Shown piece after piece: positions 22,534 through 33,549 of a stretch of 64,000 nucleotides of DNA; the first letter of the stretch is position 1, and each line of letters opens with the position of its first letter. Under the pieces are notes generated by a model that saw only the letters and a program-made list of their open reading frames with translations, was not told the DNA's origin and ran no database searches. A program made the translations under genes and the position numbers. This DNA is from Symsagittifera roscoffensis (Eukaryota > Xenacoelomorpha > Acoela > Convolutidae): assembly GCF_963678635.1 (NCBI RefSeq), contig NC_087066.1, forward strand, positions 7,655,954-7,719,953. The letters are read 5' to 3'.

Positions 22534-23222
22534 AAGACATCAAAAAAAATATGATGAAAGGTTTAAATATTGTGAAAAAGTTTGCGAAAATGTTTAGAAT
22601 TATGGTAACTGGTCGAGAGAAGAGCATTTAAGAAATGGCTTCTCGATCGAATATTTTTTGTTGTTTGAGGCAATTTTCAAGTGTGGTCGAGTTATTTATT
22701 GGTTTTTTGACAAGTGGGTCGAGTTTTGTGAAAAAGTGTTGGGGGCAAATTTTATGGTGATCGGGAGGTCTTCTTTGTCTTTATTTTCATTTGTCAAATG
22801 ATCTGGGGTATTTTTGAGATTTTTATACTTTAGGCTAATTAAAATGGTCGTTCTTTTACTTTAGGCTAATTTAACATATTTGTTTGGGGGGTATTTGAGG
22901 TCTAGGTTGGGGAAATATTGTTGATCTTTGGTTTATTAGATAAGGGAGGGTCATGATATTATGGTGATATTTATTTTAGTTGTCAAGTTGGAATGGTTTG
23001 CTTATTTTTGACCTGGAGGTCGCAAAGTTATAGTTATAGATATGCCTAGAGTTTAATATCGTTCGTCTAGTTGATCTGTGTTAGAGTTAGAGAAGGTGAC
23101 GGATTGGATTAATCCTATTTTGCTAATTATGAACTAGAATCGTTGCGTGTTTGTCAGCATGTTATTTTGAAAAAATGAAAGTTCAAAATATTTCAGAGGT
23201 GCAAAAATTATTAAATCTAAAC
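22534..23222 (-). other. Pol-env intergenic region of the retrotransposon
   Basis: About 690 bases with no ORF in element sense. It is AT-rich and contains a TTTAGGCTAATT motif twice about 40 bp apart (near 22830 and 22860). It could contain splice sites for an env message, but I could not single one out. Confidence 0.5.
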
Positions 23223-26200
23223 TTAAAGCTGTTTTTGAAATTCGACTTTCTTTAAGATTTTAGATTGTGGAATGAATGTTTTATAGTTTTTACGTGGTTG
23301 ATTTCTAAGTCGTGATGACTCTCTATGTTCTGATTTGTCGATTTGTTCTTGAGGTATTATTTTTTCTGTCAATTTTCTATTTTTTCTTTCTTTTTCATCT
23401 AGTTTTTTTGTTGTGGTTGATTTTTTATTTTGATTTTCGAGATGAACGTCATGTTGTTCCTTTGTTTCATTTTCTGTATGTGGGTTATTTTGAATAACTT
23501 TTAAACCTGTGAAAGAATATAATTGAGTTAGTTCGCGTAGTGCGTACTCTTTTGGGTAATAAGACAACAGGTTGTTTCGGTGTTGGACAATTTCTTTTTT
23601 GTCTGAGTCGGTAATTTTATATGTGACATCTGTGGGTTTGGCAATTATTTGGTATGGTCCTTTACGAAGGGGTTGTAATTTTTTAGAGATTCCTTTTTGA
23701 GTGTTAAAATTGGGTATTAAAACAAATGTTCCAATTTTTAAATCGGAGGCTGGTGTGAAGCGTGAATTTATTTGTTCATTAATGTTTTGTCTTTGTAACA
23801 ACTTTTTTGTTACTTTTTGGTAAATTTCATTGTGTTTTTTATCTCTATTTAAAATCCATTCGGTGTGTGTACCGGAGGCTAATTTAAGAATTTGTGGGTG
23901 ATGAAAATGATCTTCATCGTGTGTGTGTAAAAGTAGGTTATAACAAATTGAGTCTTTATTCGGTTGACAATGACTTTGTGCATTTTTATGAGAATTTGCT
24001 GTAAACATAATCGGTTTGCGTGGCTTTTGATTACAAACCATTTCATATGGTGACATTCCTAGAGTTGTCGTGATTTGTGAATTATATGCTAAGGGAAATA
24101 GTTTTACATCTGCTGACCATTCGGTATATCTTGTATCATTTCCATTGATGATACATCTAAGATATTCTTGTAGTGAACGGTTCATACCTTCGACTAAGCC
24201 GTTTGTCCAAGGTGCGTGGGATGTACGTGGTTTGTGTTTGATGTTATATAGATGACATAGTGTGATAATTTCATTATTTATGAATTCTGTACCGTTATCT
24301 GTAACTAGAATTTCTGGTAGTCCGAATTTGGCTATCCAGTGTTCATATAGTGTTATGTAAGCATAATAAGCGTTACAATGTGGTACTGGGTTAAGTGCTA
24401 CATAATGTGTAAACGCGCGTCAACAATTACCATAATGTAGGAATTTCCTTCGGATGAGGGTGAAATTGGTCCTTTTGTATCAAATGAAATACGGTGGTTA
24501 AAGTACAAACTTTGTCCTTTAAAATCTTGTTTTTGTGCTATTTGTTTTTGATTTGGATAAGGTTTTTTTAGCTGACATACTATACAATCATTGCATAGTA
24601 CTTTTATCCAAATTGGTGCATTTGGAAAATAAAAGTTTTGTATGAAATTTGAATATGTTTTCTCTGATCCAGAGTGTCCTTTAATGTTTTGTGTATGCGA
24701 AATATTAAAAGCTATAAGAATCATACTTAGAGGGAGACAGGGAACTGTAGATTCATTTAATTTGTATTCTAGAAGGTCTGTGTTTTCATTAATTGTTGTA
24801 TTATTGAATTTTCGAAAATATCGGAGGAGTGTTTTATTTCCTAAAATAGTTGTATCTGCCTTGACGGGTTTAGTTTTATATTTGTGCCATGATTTTAGTT
24901 GTCTAATTACTGGGTCAAGATTTTGATATTGCTTCAAAGTATTAATTGTAATTTTATCTGTTGGGAGGAGAAAAATGTTTTCTATTTCCAATTTAGATAA
25001 AGGAATTGTATCAAGTGGGTCATGGAGGTCAAATACTTGATTTATTGTGTATTTTGAATCGTTTGTTTGTGGTCCTGATAAATTTATTTTATCAGTTAGA
25101 TTTTCTTTTTCAATTAATGGAAAAAGGTCTTTTTTATGCGAGTGTTGTTTTACTCTTTTTTGTTGGGTGTTATTTTTTATCCATTGTGAGTATGGAATTG
25201 GTTTGAAAGTTGATGTTCCAAGTAGATCAACTTCGTAGTGATTATTTTGGCAATCTAAATAGAGTGGGAAGTGTTGTAGATTGTTTATCTGTGATTGTTC
25301 AACGTCAGTTTTTACTGCATATTTGCATTCTAGTCGGGGTGATGTTTCGTTTTCTGCAAGGTAGAATTTTATATTTTTAGGTATTTCAACTGTAGTTTTA
25401 CGTGTAAGTAATTCAGGTGGTGTATTTCGACTTAATGTGTCTGGTATTGCAAGATTTTTTCATGCTGTCCAAACTATATGTAAGTTTGGGAATTTCATTA
25501 GAATTAGTTGAAATCTATAAACTCGGTGATTTGGATTAGATTTTTGTGTAAAGAGAAAAATGATTGGTTTGTGATCTGTGAAAAGAACTGTTGGATGTTT
25601 TGATCTAAGTATCAGAAATTCATATTCTGTTAGTGTATATATTATAGCTGTACACTCTCTCATTAGAGTTGAGAGTCGTAGCTCTGCTTGAGTGAATAAT
25701 CGAGAATTTGCTGATATAAGATTCATTTTGTTTGTGCCATTGTGTGATTGTAATAATGCTGCGCCGATGCCAAAATTCGAAGTATCGCACATTGCATAGA
25801 ATGGTTGATTTGGATCTGGAATTGTATTCGAAATTTGTTCAGTTAGGAGTTTTTTAATTTCTTCAAATCGTGCTTGATGTTCTGTGTTCCATTCAAAATT
25901 ATTTTGTTGTCTAAGTATATTATAAAATGGTCTTAGGTATAATTGCATTTTATAGACATATTTACTTAAAAAATTTAACATTCCAAGGAATTCTTGGATA
26001 TTCTTTTTGTTTGTTGATGGTTGGAGTTTTTGAATAGCATCAATGCGTGATTTTAAGGGAGTGATTGTTTTTCTTTCTATATTATGTCCTAAGAATTTAA
26101 CTCGTGTTAAAAAGAAGTGTGATTTATCGGGGGCGGCCTTCAGATTTTCGTTCTGAAGTATTTTGTGATAATGTTCTAAAACTTTAAACATTTCTTCTTA

Positions 26201-28877
26201 TGTCTGTAATTGCATAAAAACATCGTCTAGATAAGTGATTGCGTTTTTCTTGAGTATAAGTGGTCTAAAAATTTTGCTCATAAAAGCTGAAAATGCTGCT
26301 GGTCCTATGGATATTCCATAGAATAGGCGGTTGAATTCATATTGCTGATTTCCAATAACAAATTGTGTTAAGCGTCGCGATTGTTCATCTAGTGGCATTT
26401 GATTATATGCACTATTCATATCTGCGGTTGTAAAGTATTTTCCGTTTATTTTTGTTAAAATAACTTGTATTGGTTCAATAGGCCAATTGCATTTTGATTC
26501 GTCTATTAGTGAATTAAGATATCTAGCGTCTAGAACTATTTTTAATGATTCTCCTTTTGCTAGGATGATAACAGGGTTGATAAATGTGTTACCTTTTGGT
26601 TGTTCTTCTTTGTTTACCGGTGAGATTATATTGTATTGTTCTAAAATATCAAGTAATCTGTTCACTTTATCGTGTAAATGAATTGGTACTTTACTTGCTC
26701 TTTGTTTTTTGAAAAGTGCGTCAGGTTTTAATGGGAGATGTAGTGATGAACTGATTTTGCCAACATCAAATTTAGATGTTGCATAGACTGATGAATATTT
26801 TATTAGCTGTTTGGCTAATTTATCAAATTCGTCTTGTGTTATTTGTGAATGTTGAAAGTTAAACATTGTTAAAAACTTCTGTTGAGATTCTGTGTAGTTA
26901 CTTATGTTGAATGTAGGTTTGAAATATGGAGTTTTTGTGAAATAGTCTGTATTTCTTTTTTCATTACTTATTATATTATTTATGGATAATTCTTCATTAA
27001 GAATTGTGGATTGACAAATATCTAATAATTGGAGTATATTATTTACGCGGTATGCTTTTTCGTGTACTGGTGATATCGTAGCGTTGGTTTCGCAATAGCC
27101 TAAAAGTCCTAAAGGTAGTGTTACTTGATAGGGTGTATTGTTGTATACATGTAGAGAAATAATATCTGAATTCGAGTTTTTCAAATACTTTATGGATGAA
27201 ATTGTGATTTTGAAAAACTTATGGATAGGTTTGAATTCAAAATCTGACATATAGAGTTGTTGTTTGTTTTGTTTTTTATCATATTGGTGAACTTGTTTTA
27301 TTGAAAAATTATATATGTTTCCTGATAGTGGTTTCAGGTGTTTTCTTTGTTGATTATATATCGGATAAAATTTTGAAAAGAATGGTGGTTGTTTATTTAA
27401 TCTTTGAAAAAATGTTAGGGATGTATCTTTTGTTTTTGTGTATTTATCTTTGATTAGTATTTTACTATTCAAAATGTTGATTGTTGGTATATATTTAGAG
27501 ATAAATGGTATTCCAATGATATTGTGTTTAATATCAGTGATATGGATTATTTGTTTAAATGGTTTATTTAAAATTTTATTTTGTTCTATTGTTCTTGTGG
27601 GGAGAAGAAATAATTGAATTTTTCCATAGTTTACTAATGTTGATCCTTGTGCTGTTGCTAGTTTACTGGATGTTTCAAGGGGCGTTAGTTTTGGGTGTAG
27701 TGATTTTATCTCATTCCATGTGGGAATGTTTATTATGTTTGATTCTGCTCCTGAATCAATTAAAAAATTAATTTCAAGATCTGGTGGTTGAAATTCTTTG
27801 CTTCTTGGACTTTCTAAAAGAAATGGTATTGTCCAAATTTTTTCTTTGGGTTGTTCTTTTTGTATATTTTGATAGATGTGATTTGTATTCAAGCATTTTG
27901 TTTTGTCTTTTTCATTGGATTGGTTTGTAGTTTTAATTTCGTTAGTTTCTTGTACCGTTTGTGTAGAATGGATGGGTTCAATATAATAATTGTGAAGGAG
28001 CTCTAATTGATTTTCGTATATATGTGATGAAAATGGTTGTTCATATATGATAGGTTCATAGTCGTTTTCGACTGCTATCATATTGATGGAGATAGTGTTT
28101 TCTGTATCACTTTCTGAATCTGATGATTCACAGTTTATTTGATTCAGTTGTAGTTCATTATTTCCTGTGTCATCAATACCTGGGGGGTCTGATGTCGTTG
28201 ATTGTACTTGATTAATATTTCTTTGATGTTTAGGTGTACTACTTCTGTGGCGATTGTTAGAATTATTATAATGGTTATTATTCCTGTGTGGTGATTGGGA
28301 ATAATTTCTATAACGATTATTATAACTTGAATGTCGATTTTGTGAATTGTTTCTTGATCTGTTTTGGTAATTATTGTTTGTTCTGTTGTAGTTTGATCTA
28401 TTATATGAGTTATTCCTTGATCGATTGTTCGGGTAATTCTGGTTTCGATTGTTTGAATAACTTCTATTCCGATTATTGGAATAGTTTCTATTTCTATTGT
28501 ACGATGAGTTTCGTGATTGATTGTTTGGATAGTAATTATTTCTTGATTGGGAATTAGATCTAGAAACAAATTGTGTTGTATTTGAATTTGATCTGGAGTA
28601 GTTATTTCGACTATTTGATCTATTGTAATGATTTTGTGACGAATTTTGTGTATTTCTTCGTTCTGGTGATCTTCCTCTATAACTTGAGTTATATGGTGAT
28701 TGATTTCTCGTGTAATTGGTATTGTTCGGAAGTGGTTTTCCTGAACTGTTGTTGCTGTATACATTTTTGTTTGGTAGATTTTGATCTTTCTTCATGTATT
28801 GATAGAATGATTTATTTGGTTCTCTATATTTTTGAGGTTTGTTTTGATTGTCCTGTTGTTTTTGTCTACATTGAAAT
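23223..28877 (-). pseudogene. pol: Retrotransposon pol: protease, RT, RNase H, integrase; frame broken
   Basis: Leftward polyprotein. After an Asn/Arg/Ser-rich nucleocapsid tail, protease has DSGA at 27757-27746. RT has YLDD at 26233-26222. RNase H (about 25801-25549) keeps its Asp, Glu and Asp in CDTSNFG, MRECTA and TDHKP. Integrase has an H-X6-H-X29-C-X2-C zinc site, a first catalytic Asp near 24481, a second at 24297-24299 and the Glu at 24189-24191 (D-X35-E). A GPY-type module lies near 23660, followed by a basic end. These make, cut and insert the element's DNA. Breaks: TAA at 26200-26198 just after the RT active site, TGA at 25462-25460 after RNase H, and a frame change at a CGCGCG run near 24414-24419 inside the integrase core. 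Domain order and residues are Gypsy/Ty3-like. The copy should not make full-length Pol unless the breaks are sequencing errors or recoded. Confidence 0.92.
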
Positions 28878-30457
28878 ACTATGTCCGTATCGTCGGCAAT
28901 AATTACACCATTTTTTGAAAGATGGTTTGCCTTTAAAATTTGGGTGTTTTTCATAAATATTGAGTATTTCAGTGATTTTTTCAACGAGGTCTGTATCTGA
29001 ATCCTGTATATTATTGATATTTGTGGTATTTGTTTCAATTCGATTAACATATTGTAATTTCAGATTTTCTGTTTCTTCAAGTTTCATTGTTATTTCTGCT
29101 TGCTCTAGCTTGTCTACTAGTTTTCGAAAATCTAAATCGGGCTCTCGAATTGAGGAGGGATGGGATGCTCTCTTTTTTATTGCTATTTTCCTTAATTGAG
29201 GTGTTAAGGTCATCATTAAGATTTCTGTCATTTTTGTGTTTTTATAATCGTGTGTATTTAATGAATATGCTTTTCGAACTAGTGTTTCGATACGTACTGC
29301 TAATTGTTTGATGGTTTCATTTGGTAATCTGCGAATTTCATTACATAAAACTCTTTGTTGTTGTTTGTTTTTTCGGAGTCAAACATTTTAAAAAATTCTT
29401 GTGTAAATCTCTTCCAATTTGATTTTATTTCTATAGGCAATACTGAAAACCATTTTTGGGCTGCGCCGTCTATGGTTGTTTGTATCAACGCTGTGCGTCG
29501 ATGTATCCAGTTTTGATGTAGTGGCGTATTAATTGGTTCAGGTCCTATATTTAAAATTAAATTTGCTGTTACTGCATTTAAATAATCTTCTACAGAATAT
29601 TCAGGGTCTGTTCCTGTGAAAACCATTAAGGGTTTGTTTGATGTTATTGATGATCCACCCATAAGGTATGGATTCATTGTCATTTGTAATGATTCTGCTG
29701 CATTTGGCATTTGTGAAAAATTAGAAATGTGATTTTTTGTTATTTCGTGTTGTTGAAGATAATATGGAAGTGGTATTTCATTTTGCATTTGTGTTGGTTG
29801 ATATGAGTGTGTAATCATTGGGTTTTGTGGCTGAATTGGTTGAATGGATTGTGTATTAATTGGGTTTTGCATTTGTATTGGTTGTTGATTTTGTGTATCT
29901 ATCTGGTGTGGAGAAAAATTTCTATAATGTGTATATGGTTTCTGCATTCCTTGTCCGCGATATTCTTGGGTATATGGTGCAAATATATCTGGTTGTAAAT
30001 GATCATCATCAGAGGATAGATAATCCAATTGATGAGATGCTTGTTTTTTATTTTTATTTTGTTGAAAGAATGGGTAATTTTCGCTATAATCCTGTGGAGG
30101 ATGTGGATTAGCTTGAAAATTTACTGAATTGGTTGTTGCCATTGGATTATTCCAATATCGAGATCTGATTTGATTATCATTATTATTTCGTGGAAGATAG
30201 TTTGTTTTTGATGGATGTGTATAATTATAATTATGTTCCGCAAAATTGTTTCTTGTGAACGTTCTGCGTGTTTTTGACGGTATTGTCATGGGTCTATATG
30301 TTTGGTAATCCATTTGTGAATATTTTGGAGCAACGGAAGGTTTAACAGTTGATTGTAAGGTTACCTGTGTTAGTGAAGTGTTTGTATTTCTTGGTGTTGT
30401 TAAATTTGGACGTATCGGTGAAATACTTTGTTGTGTAGTTGTTGTTGTTTGGACCAT
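28866..30457 (-). pseudogene. gag: Retrotransposon gag: capsid and CCHC knuckle; frame broken
   Basis: ATG at 30457 begins a Gln/Asn/Thr/Pro-rich segment (about 260 residues). A capsid-like domain follows, with the typical FTGTDPEYSVEDYL opening and a later RRTALIQ..GAAQKWF block of the retrotransposon gag family. That frame stops at 29302-29300, and the capsid C-terminal region continues in another frame after an A/C-rich run at about 29353-29376. It then reaches a zinc knuckle (CNYCRRYGH) and stops at 28868-28866, while the knuckle's last Cys (28876 area) and everything downstream lie in a third frame. Beyond it comes an extended Asn/Arg/Ser-rich nucleic-acid-binding tail. Gag would assemble the particle and package RNA. 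The frame is also open upstream of the ATG into the preceding ORF, so the true start is uncertain. Confidence 0.85.
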
Positions 30458-30549
30458 TTCTTCATTTATGAAGTGTGATGGTGTCTGAATATCTTGTTGA
30501 GTGAGATTCCTAGTTCCATTAAGGTTTTCATTGTGTATTACGGTCGAAT

Positions 30550-31437
30550 TTAAACTGTTATTTCGGGTATCAGGTAAAATGTATTGTAGTTTAATGGTGT
30601 TGCATCAATGGTTAATGGTACTACTCTTACATAATCTCTTATATAAGATATTGTACTTATTGCTTGGCTTGCAATTGATTGTGGGATATTTATAAATGCA
30701 TAATGAGACCATTCGGGGTCCCAAACGTAGTCTGACTGTTCTGTGATGGCGGTATCATCGTTTGAATTTTGAGGTCTAAAATTTTTTCTTGCTTGCGAAA
30801 TTAAATCTAGATTATGTGTGAAATAATCTATTATAAACCATGCCAAGATTTTTTGTAAGTCATGTTTTGTATGTTGTGAAACATCATCTTTAGTGAAATT
30901 TTCTTTAATTATATTTAGGAAAGATGAAAGTAGTGTGATTTCATGTCGTACCCTTATATGTTTGGATGTCTCTGTCGGTGAGACATTTGAGATTGGTATT
31001 TCGTTTTCTAATATTGAGATATAACTATATATTATGGCAAAAACTTCATTAGTAAATATGGAGTTTGCTCTTTGTGAGTTATGATATTGTATGCTTTTTA
31101 TATATTCTGAGAATACTTTTGAAAACTCTAAATCAAGGTCGTCTGTTTGAATTACATATTTGCGGTGATTCGGGTTTGGTGAGGTTAATTCTATGGTGTA
31201 GATTTCGTAGTGTTGTGTCAAATTACATATATCTTTCAGATAGTGATCAATAATTTGTCTTTTGATCTTTACATCTGGGAACTCTGCTGTACATGGGCTG
31301 ATTCCGGGTTCAAATAAATTTAGTAGTAAATTCTTGCAAAGTATATGTTGTCCTCTATCAGTGGGTGCATCTACGATAAAGGGGAAGATATCATCATCAT
31401 CTGGACTTTCTTCACCTGGGGTGTGTATTGAGCTCAT
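30550..31437 (-). CDS. Pre-gag ORF 2, unknown, 295 aa
   Basis: Open from ATG at 31437 to TAA at 30550. The N-terminus is acidic (EESPDDDD), and the rest looks like a helical soluble protein without membrane spans. It overlaps the preceding ORF by 26 bases in another frame. Gag starts 93 bases further on. I recognise no family. Gypsy-type elements normally start with gag, so an ordered 295-residue product ahead of gag is unusual; it could be an N-terminal extension of Gag (matrix-like) linked by frameshift, or a separate accessory protein. Confidence 0.6.
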   Translation of the reverse strand: MSSIHTPGEESPDDDDIFPFIVDAPTDRGQHILCKNLLLNLFEPGISPCTAEFPDVKIKRQIIDHYLKDICNLTQHYEIYTIELTSPNPNHRKYVIQTDDLDLEFSKVFSEYIKSIQYHNSQRANSIFTNEVFAIIYSYISILENEIPISNVSPTETSKHIRVRHEITLLSSFLNIIKENFTKDDVSQHTKHDLQKILAWFIIDYFTHNLDLISQARKNFRPQNSNDDTAITEQSDYVWDPEWSHYAFINIPQSIASQAISTISYIRDYVRVVPLTIDATPLNYNTFYLIPEITV

Positions 31438-31909
31438 TTTTTCGTTTGATGACTGTTAATATGTAATTATCAATGTGTCTAATTGGTTGATTCCAATTGT
31501 ATAAATGTACTGGTTTGTGTTTATATTGCTTTTTTATTCTTCTTTTTCCTCTTTTTGATGAATTCGATGTTGTTTCTGAGTCGGAAAAATATAATTGATC
31601 GTGAATGGGGCAATTTTTATCTATAGATTCTTTTAATTTATAGAGTTCGTCTAAATTGTTGGCTTCTGATTCTGAAAATGCGTTTCTATTTTTGGAAAAT
31701 CTTTTTCGTGTTATTTGTCTTTGTTTAGTTATTATTTTTCTTTTTAGTGTTTGTCGTTTTGTTCTAATATATCCAACTGTTTGTGTGTGGGGTGTGATTA
31801 CAAGGTCGTATTTTTTGTTATCAATTTCACAGTTGTGCAAAACGATTGTTTGTTTGTTTCCTAGATTTTTAAATGTTATAAGGTTTAGGATGACGGATGC
31901 AAAAAGTTG
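31412..31909 (-). CDS. Pre-gag ORF 1, basic, no ATG, unknown
   Basis: A frame open from 31909 to TGA at 31412 (165 codons) with no ATG at a useful place; the longest candidate start is TTG at 31840. The product is strongly basic in the middle (KRQTLKRKIITKQRQITRKR), with a Ser/Glu-rich region and a second basic patch (KRGKRRIKKQ). Such clusters suit nucleic-acid binding or nuclear import, which is inference. The lack of ATG suggests that the start is provided by splicing or has been lost. Confidence 0.5.
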   Translation of the reverse strand, partial: QLFASVILNLITFKNLGNKQTIVLHNCEIDNKKYDLVITPHTQTVGYIRTKRQTLKRKIITKQRQITRKRFSKNRNAFSESEANNLDELYKLKESIDKNCPIHDQLYFSDSETTSNSSKRGKRRIKKQYKHKPVHLYNWNQPIRHIDNYILTVIKRKNELNTHPR

Positions 31910-33116
31910 TTAGATGATTTCTATTTTCTTAAATTGTTAGTCCTTACGATTTTTTGGTTAGCTTAACCTGGGTCTATTTGTTCAGGGTTGGAGAGAAAAG
32001 TATATCTATTCCGAAGAATGATTTTTACTTTCTCGTGGCTAGTATAAGCTAAGGTGTTAACTTACTTAATCTTACTTAGGGGTAGTGATTGTGTTCAAGA
32101 TTTGGAGAATAGTAAATCGATCCACAAGGTTCAGGTATAATTAGAACGCGAGTAGTTCGTTAGGTATTATTTTAAACTTACTAAGTCTATGATTTATCCT
32201 GGGTCTTGATAAGAGGAGGGTTCAAGTGAAGGATGAATAACCGAAGTTTTTCACTGTTTATCCTAATTTGAATGGTTAGTTTTGTTGAAAAATTTCTATT
32301 AGTCTTGGGTTTTTTGAAAGGGTTGGATAGTGAATCGACGTTTGAGGTCGTTAGACACTAGCTAAGTGGGTGGGGGAGAACAAAATTGTTCTATTTGATC
32401 CAAGGATAGGCCTTGATGATCAAGTTTAAATTTTAACTGAATAGAAAATGAATTAAGATCCAAGGATAAGCCTTGATGATCTGATTTGAAAATAAAATGA
32501 ATTTAAGTTTAAAATGGTTTAAATTTATTTAAGGAAAAGATTTAGTGTTTTAATGATATTAGTGAGTTTATGATTGCTGTTATGTTTTAGGTGATGAAGC
32601 TGAGACAATTGGGTGATTTACGATTACTAACAGTTTATTGTCATGCTACTAATTTTTATTTTGATTTTCAATAAATATTTTCCAAATATGTTTTTTATAT
32701 AATACTGCAGAATTTTAGAAAAACGATCTGAGATCTTTTTATCAATCGTTATTGTATATTAATATTTTGTTTAGCGCCTGAAATGATCATGAAGATTGAC
32801 TTCAAGATTTAAGTTTGCAAATGAAAATCTAAATTCATTGCTAATAAGATTCTAAAAATAAAAGTTTGTGTTGGCTTTTGCCGTACTATCATATAACTAT
32901 TTGGTAAGTTTCTATTTTGTCGTATGTCGTCTCTGGTTCGAGGTCTTCTTCCAATTCCGGGTAGTTCTCTTATCGTTCGGAATATTGGCTTTGATCTATT
33001 GAGTCGTAGAGACATTTCGATTAAATTATTGTCGTGTAACATTTTAAAAATGTTTTGTCTAATTTCTAATCTATTTTTGGTTAATTCTAAGCTATTAAGG
33101 TCTTGTTCGAGACTTA
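31910..33116 (-). other. 5' leader of the retrotransposon
   Basis: About 1.2 kb between the primer-binding site and the first ORF, with no ORF of note in element sense. It contains a direct repeat of GATCCAAGGATAGGCCTTGA at about 32397-32425 and again, one base changed, at about 32457-32482. A leader of this length could hold packaging and splice-donor signals, but none was identified with confidence. Confidence 0.6.
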
Positions 33117-33127
33117 TGGTCGCACCA
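33117..33127 (-). other. Primer-binding site
   Basis: Two bases inside the 5' LTR, the minus strand reads TGGTGCGACCA. It begins TGG and would pair with a tRNA ending ..GGTCGCACCA. The plus strand just upstream (TGTTCGAGAC, 33104-33113) looks like a T-loop, so complementarity to the tRNA may extend further. The spacing fits Gypsy-type elements. I could not name the tRNA. Confidence 0.75.
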
Positions 33128-33129
33128 GA

Positions 33130-33545
33130 TGAGTTATAACCGAGGCCGAGGTGGTTATCTCATAGAGTAATTTCGGATAGGGTACACCGTCTGCTCGTCA
33201 CGCTATCTTATTTTCGGCCGGATAGATTCGTGCAACTTCTTAGTCTAATACCGATCCTAATCTTACTCTTATACTATCTAGTCTCAGGGTGTTTAACTAG
33301 TCTCTGCTAGGCTCAATAGATCTAGGGTATACTGGTTTATTGCGGCAGCTGAAGTCTTCTTGGAGAGTCAACTAATTTCTAAGTTAAATTCAAATCTCTC
33401 TGGTGCTGAAATTACAAGTAATTCCAGCACTTACAAATAAGTGGGTTGTTAGTTAGATGGATCATGATTGGTTAATATTAAATACTTTACAGTGGTAAAA
33501 TATCTAATTTATCCAATCATAAAATGTAGTTTAGATCAGGTTCCA
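33130..33545 (-). repeat. 5' LTR of the retrotransposon (416 bp)
   Basis: Copy of 15826-16235 with one extra 6-bp unit near 33143-33150; otherwise identical by eye. In element sense it begins TGGAACCTGA and ends TAACTCA. It should hold the promoter. The minus strand has two ATTGG/CCAAT-type sites in the first 100 bases, AATAAA at 33341-33336 and TATAAGA near 33274; which of these act is not clear. Confidence 0.95.
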
Positions 33546-33549
33546 ACAG
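33546..33549. other. Target-site duplication, right
   Basis: ACAG directly after the LTR, matching 15822-15825. Confidence 0.8.

Larger units (their letters stand above)
15826..33545 (-). mobile_element. 17.7 kb envelope-bearing LTR retrotransposon, Gypsy/Ty3 type
   Basis: Bounded by near-identical TG..CA LTRs and a 4-bp ACAG duplication. In element orientation (leftwards) the order is 5' LTR, primer-binding site, ~1.2 kb leader, two unassigned ORFs, gag with a CCHC knuckle, protease, reverse transcriptase, RNase H, integrase with GPY-like tail, a non-ATG ORF, an 872-codon envelope-like ORF, post-env ORFs, ~1 kb 3' region and 3' LTR. RT before IN places it with Gypsy/Ty3-like elements. At 17.7 kb it is well above the 5-10 kb usual for that group. 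Gag and pol have several frame breaks and in-frame stops, so this copy is probably not autonomous unless those are assembly errors; env is open throughout. Related elements with env are known in insects and tunicates; which clade this belongs to needs a tree. Confidence 0.93.

Noticed and set aside
28144-28764. 206-codon minus-strand ORF inside gag-pol
   Set aside because: It is an alternative frame through the Asn/Arg-rich nucleocapsid tail and has the repetitive make-up expected of a shadow frame.
23223-28877. Alternative genetic code explaining in-frame TAA and TGA in pol
   Set aside because: Both TAA and TGA are found, frame shifts also occur, and the host genes and env use normal stops.
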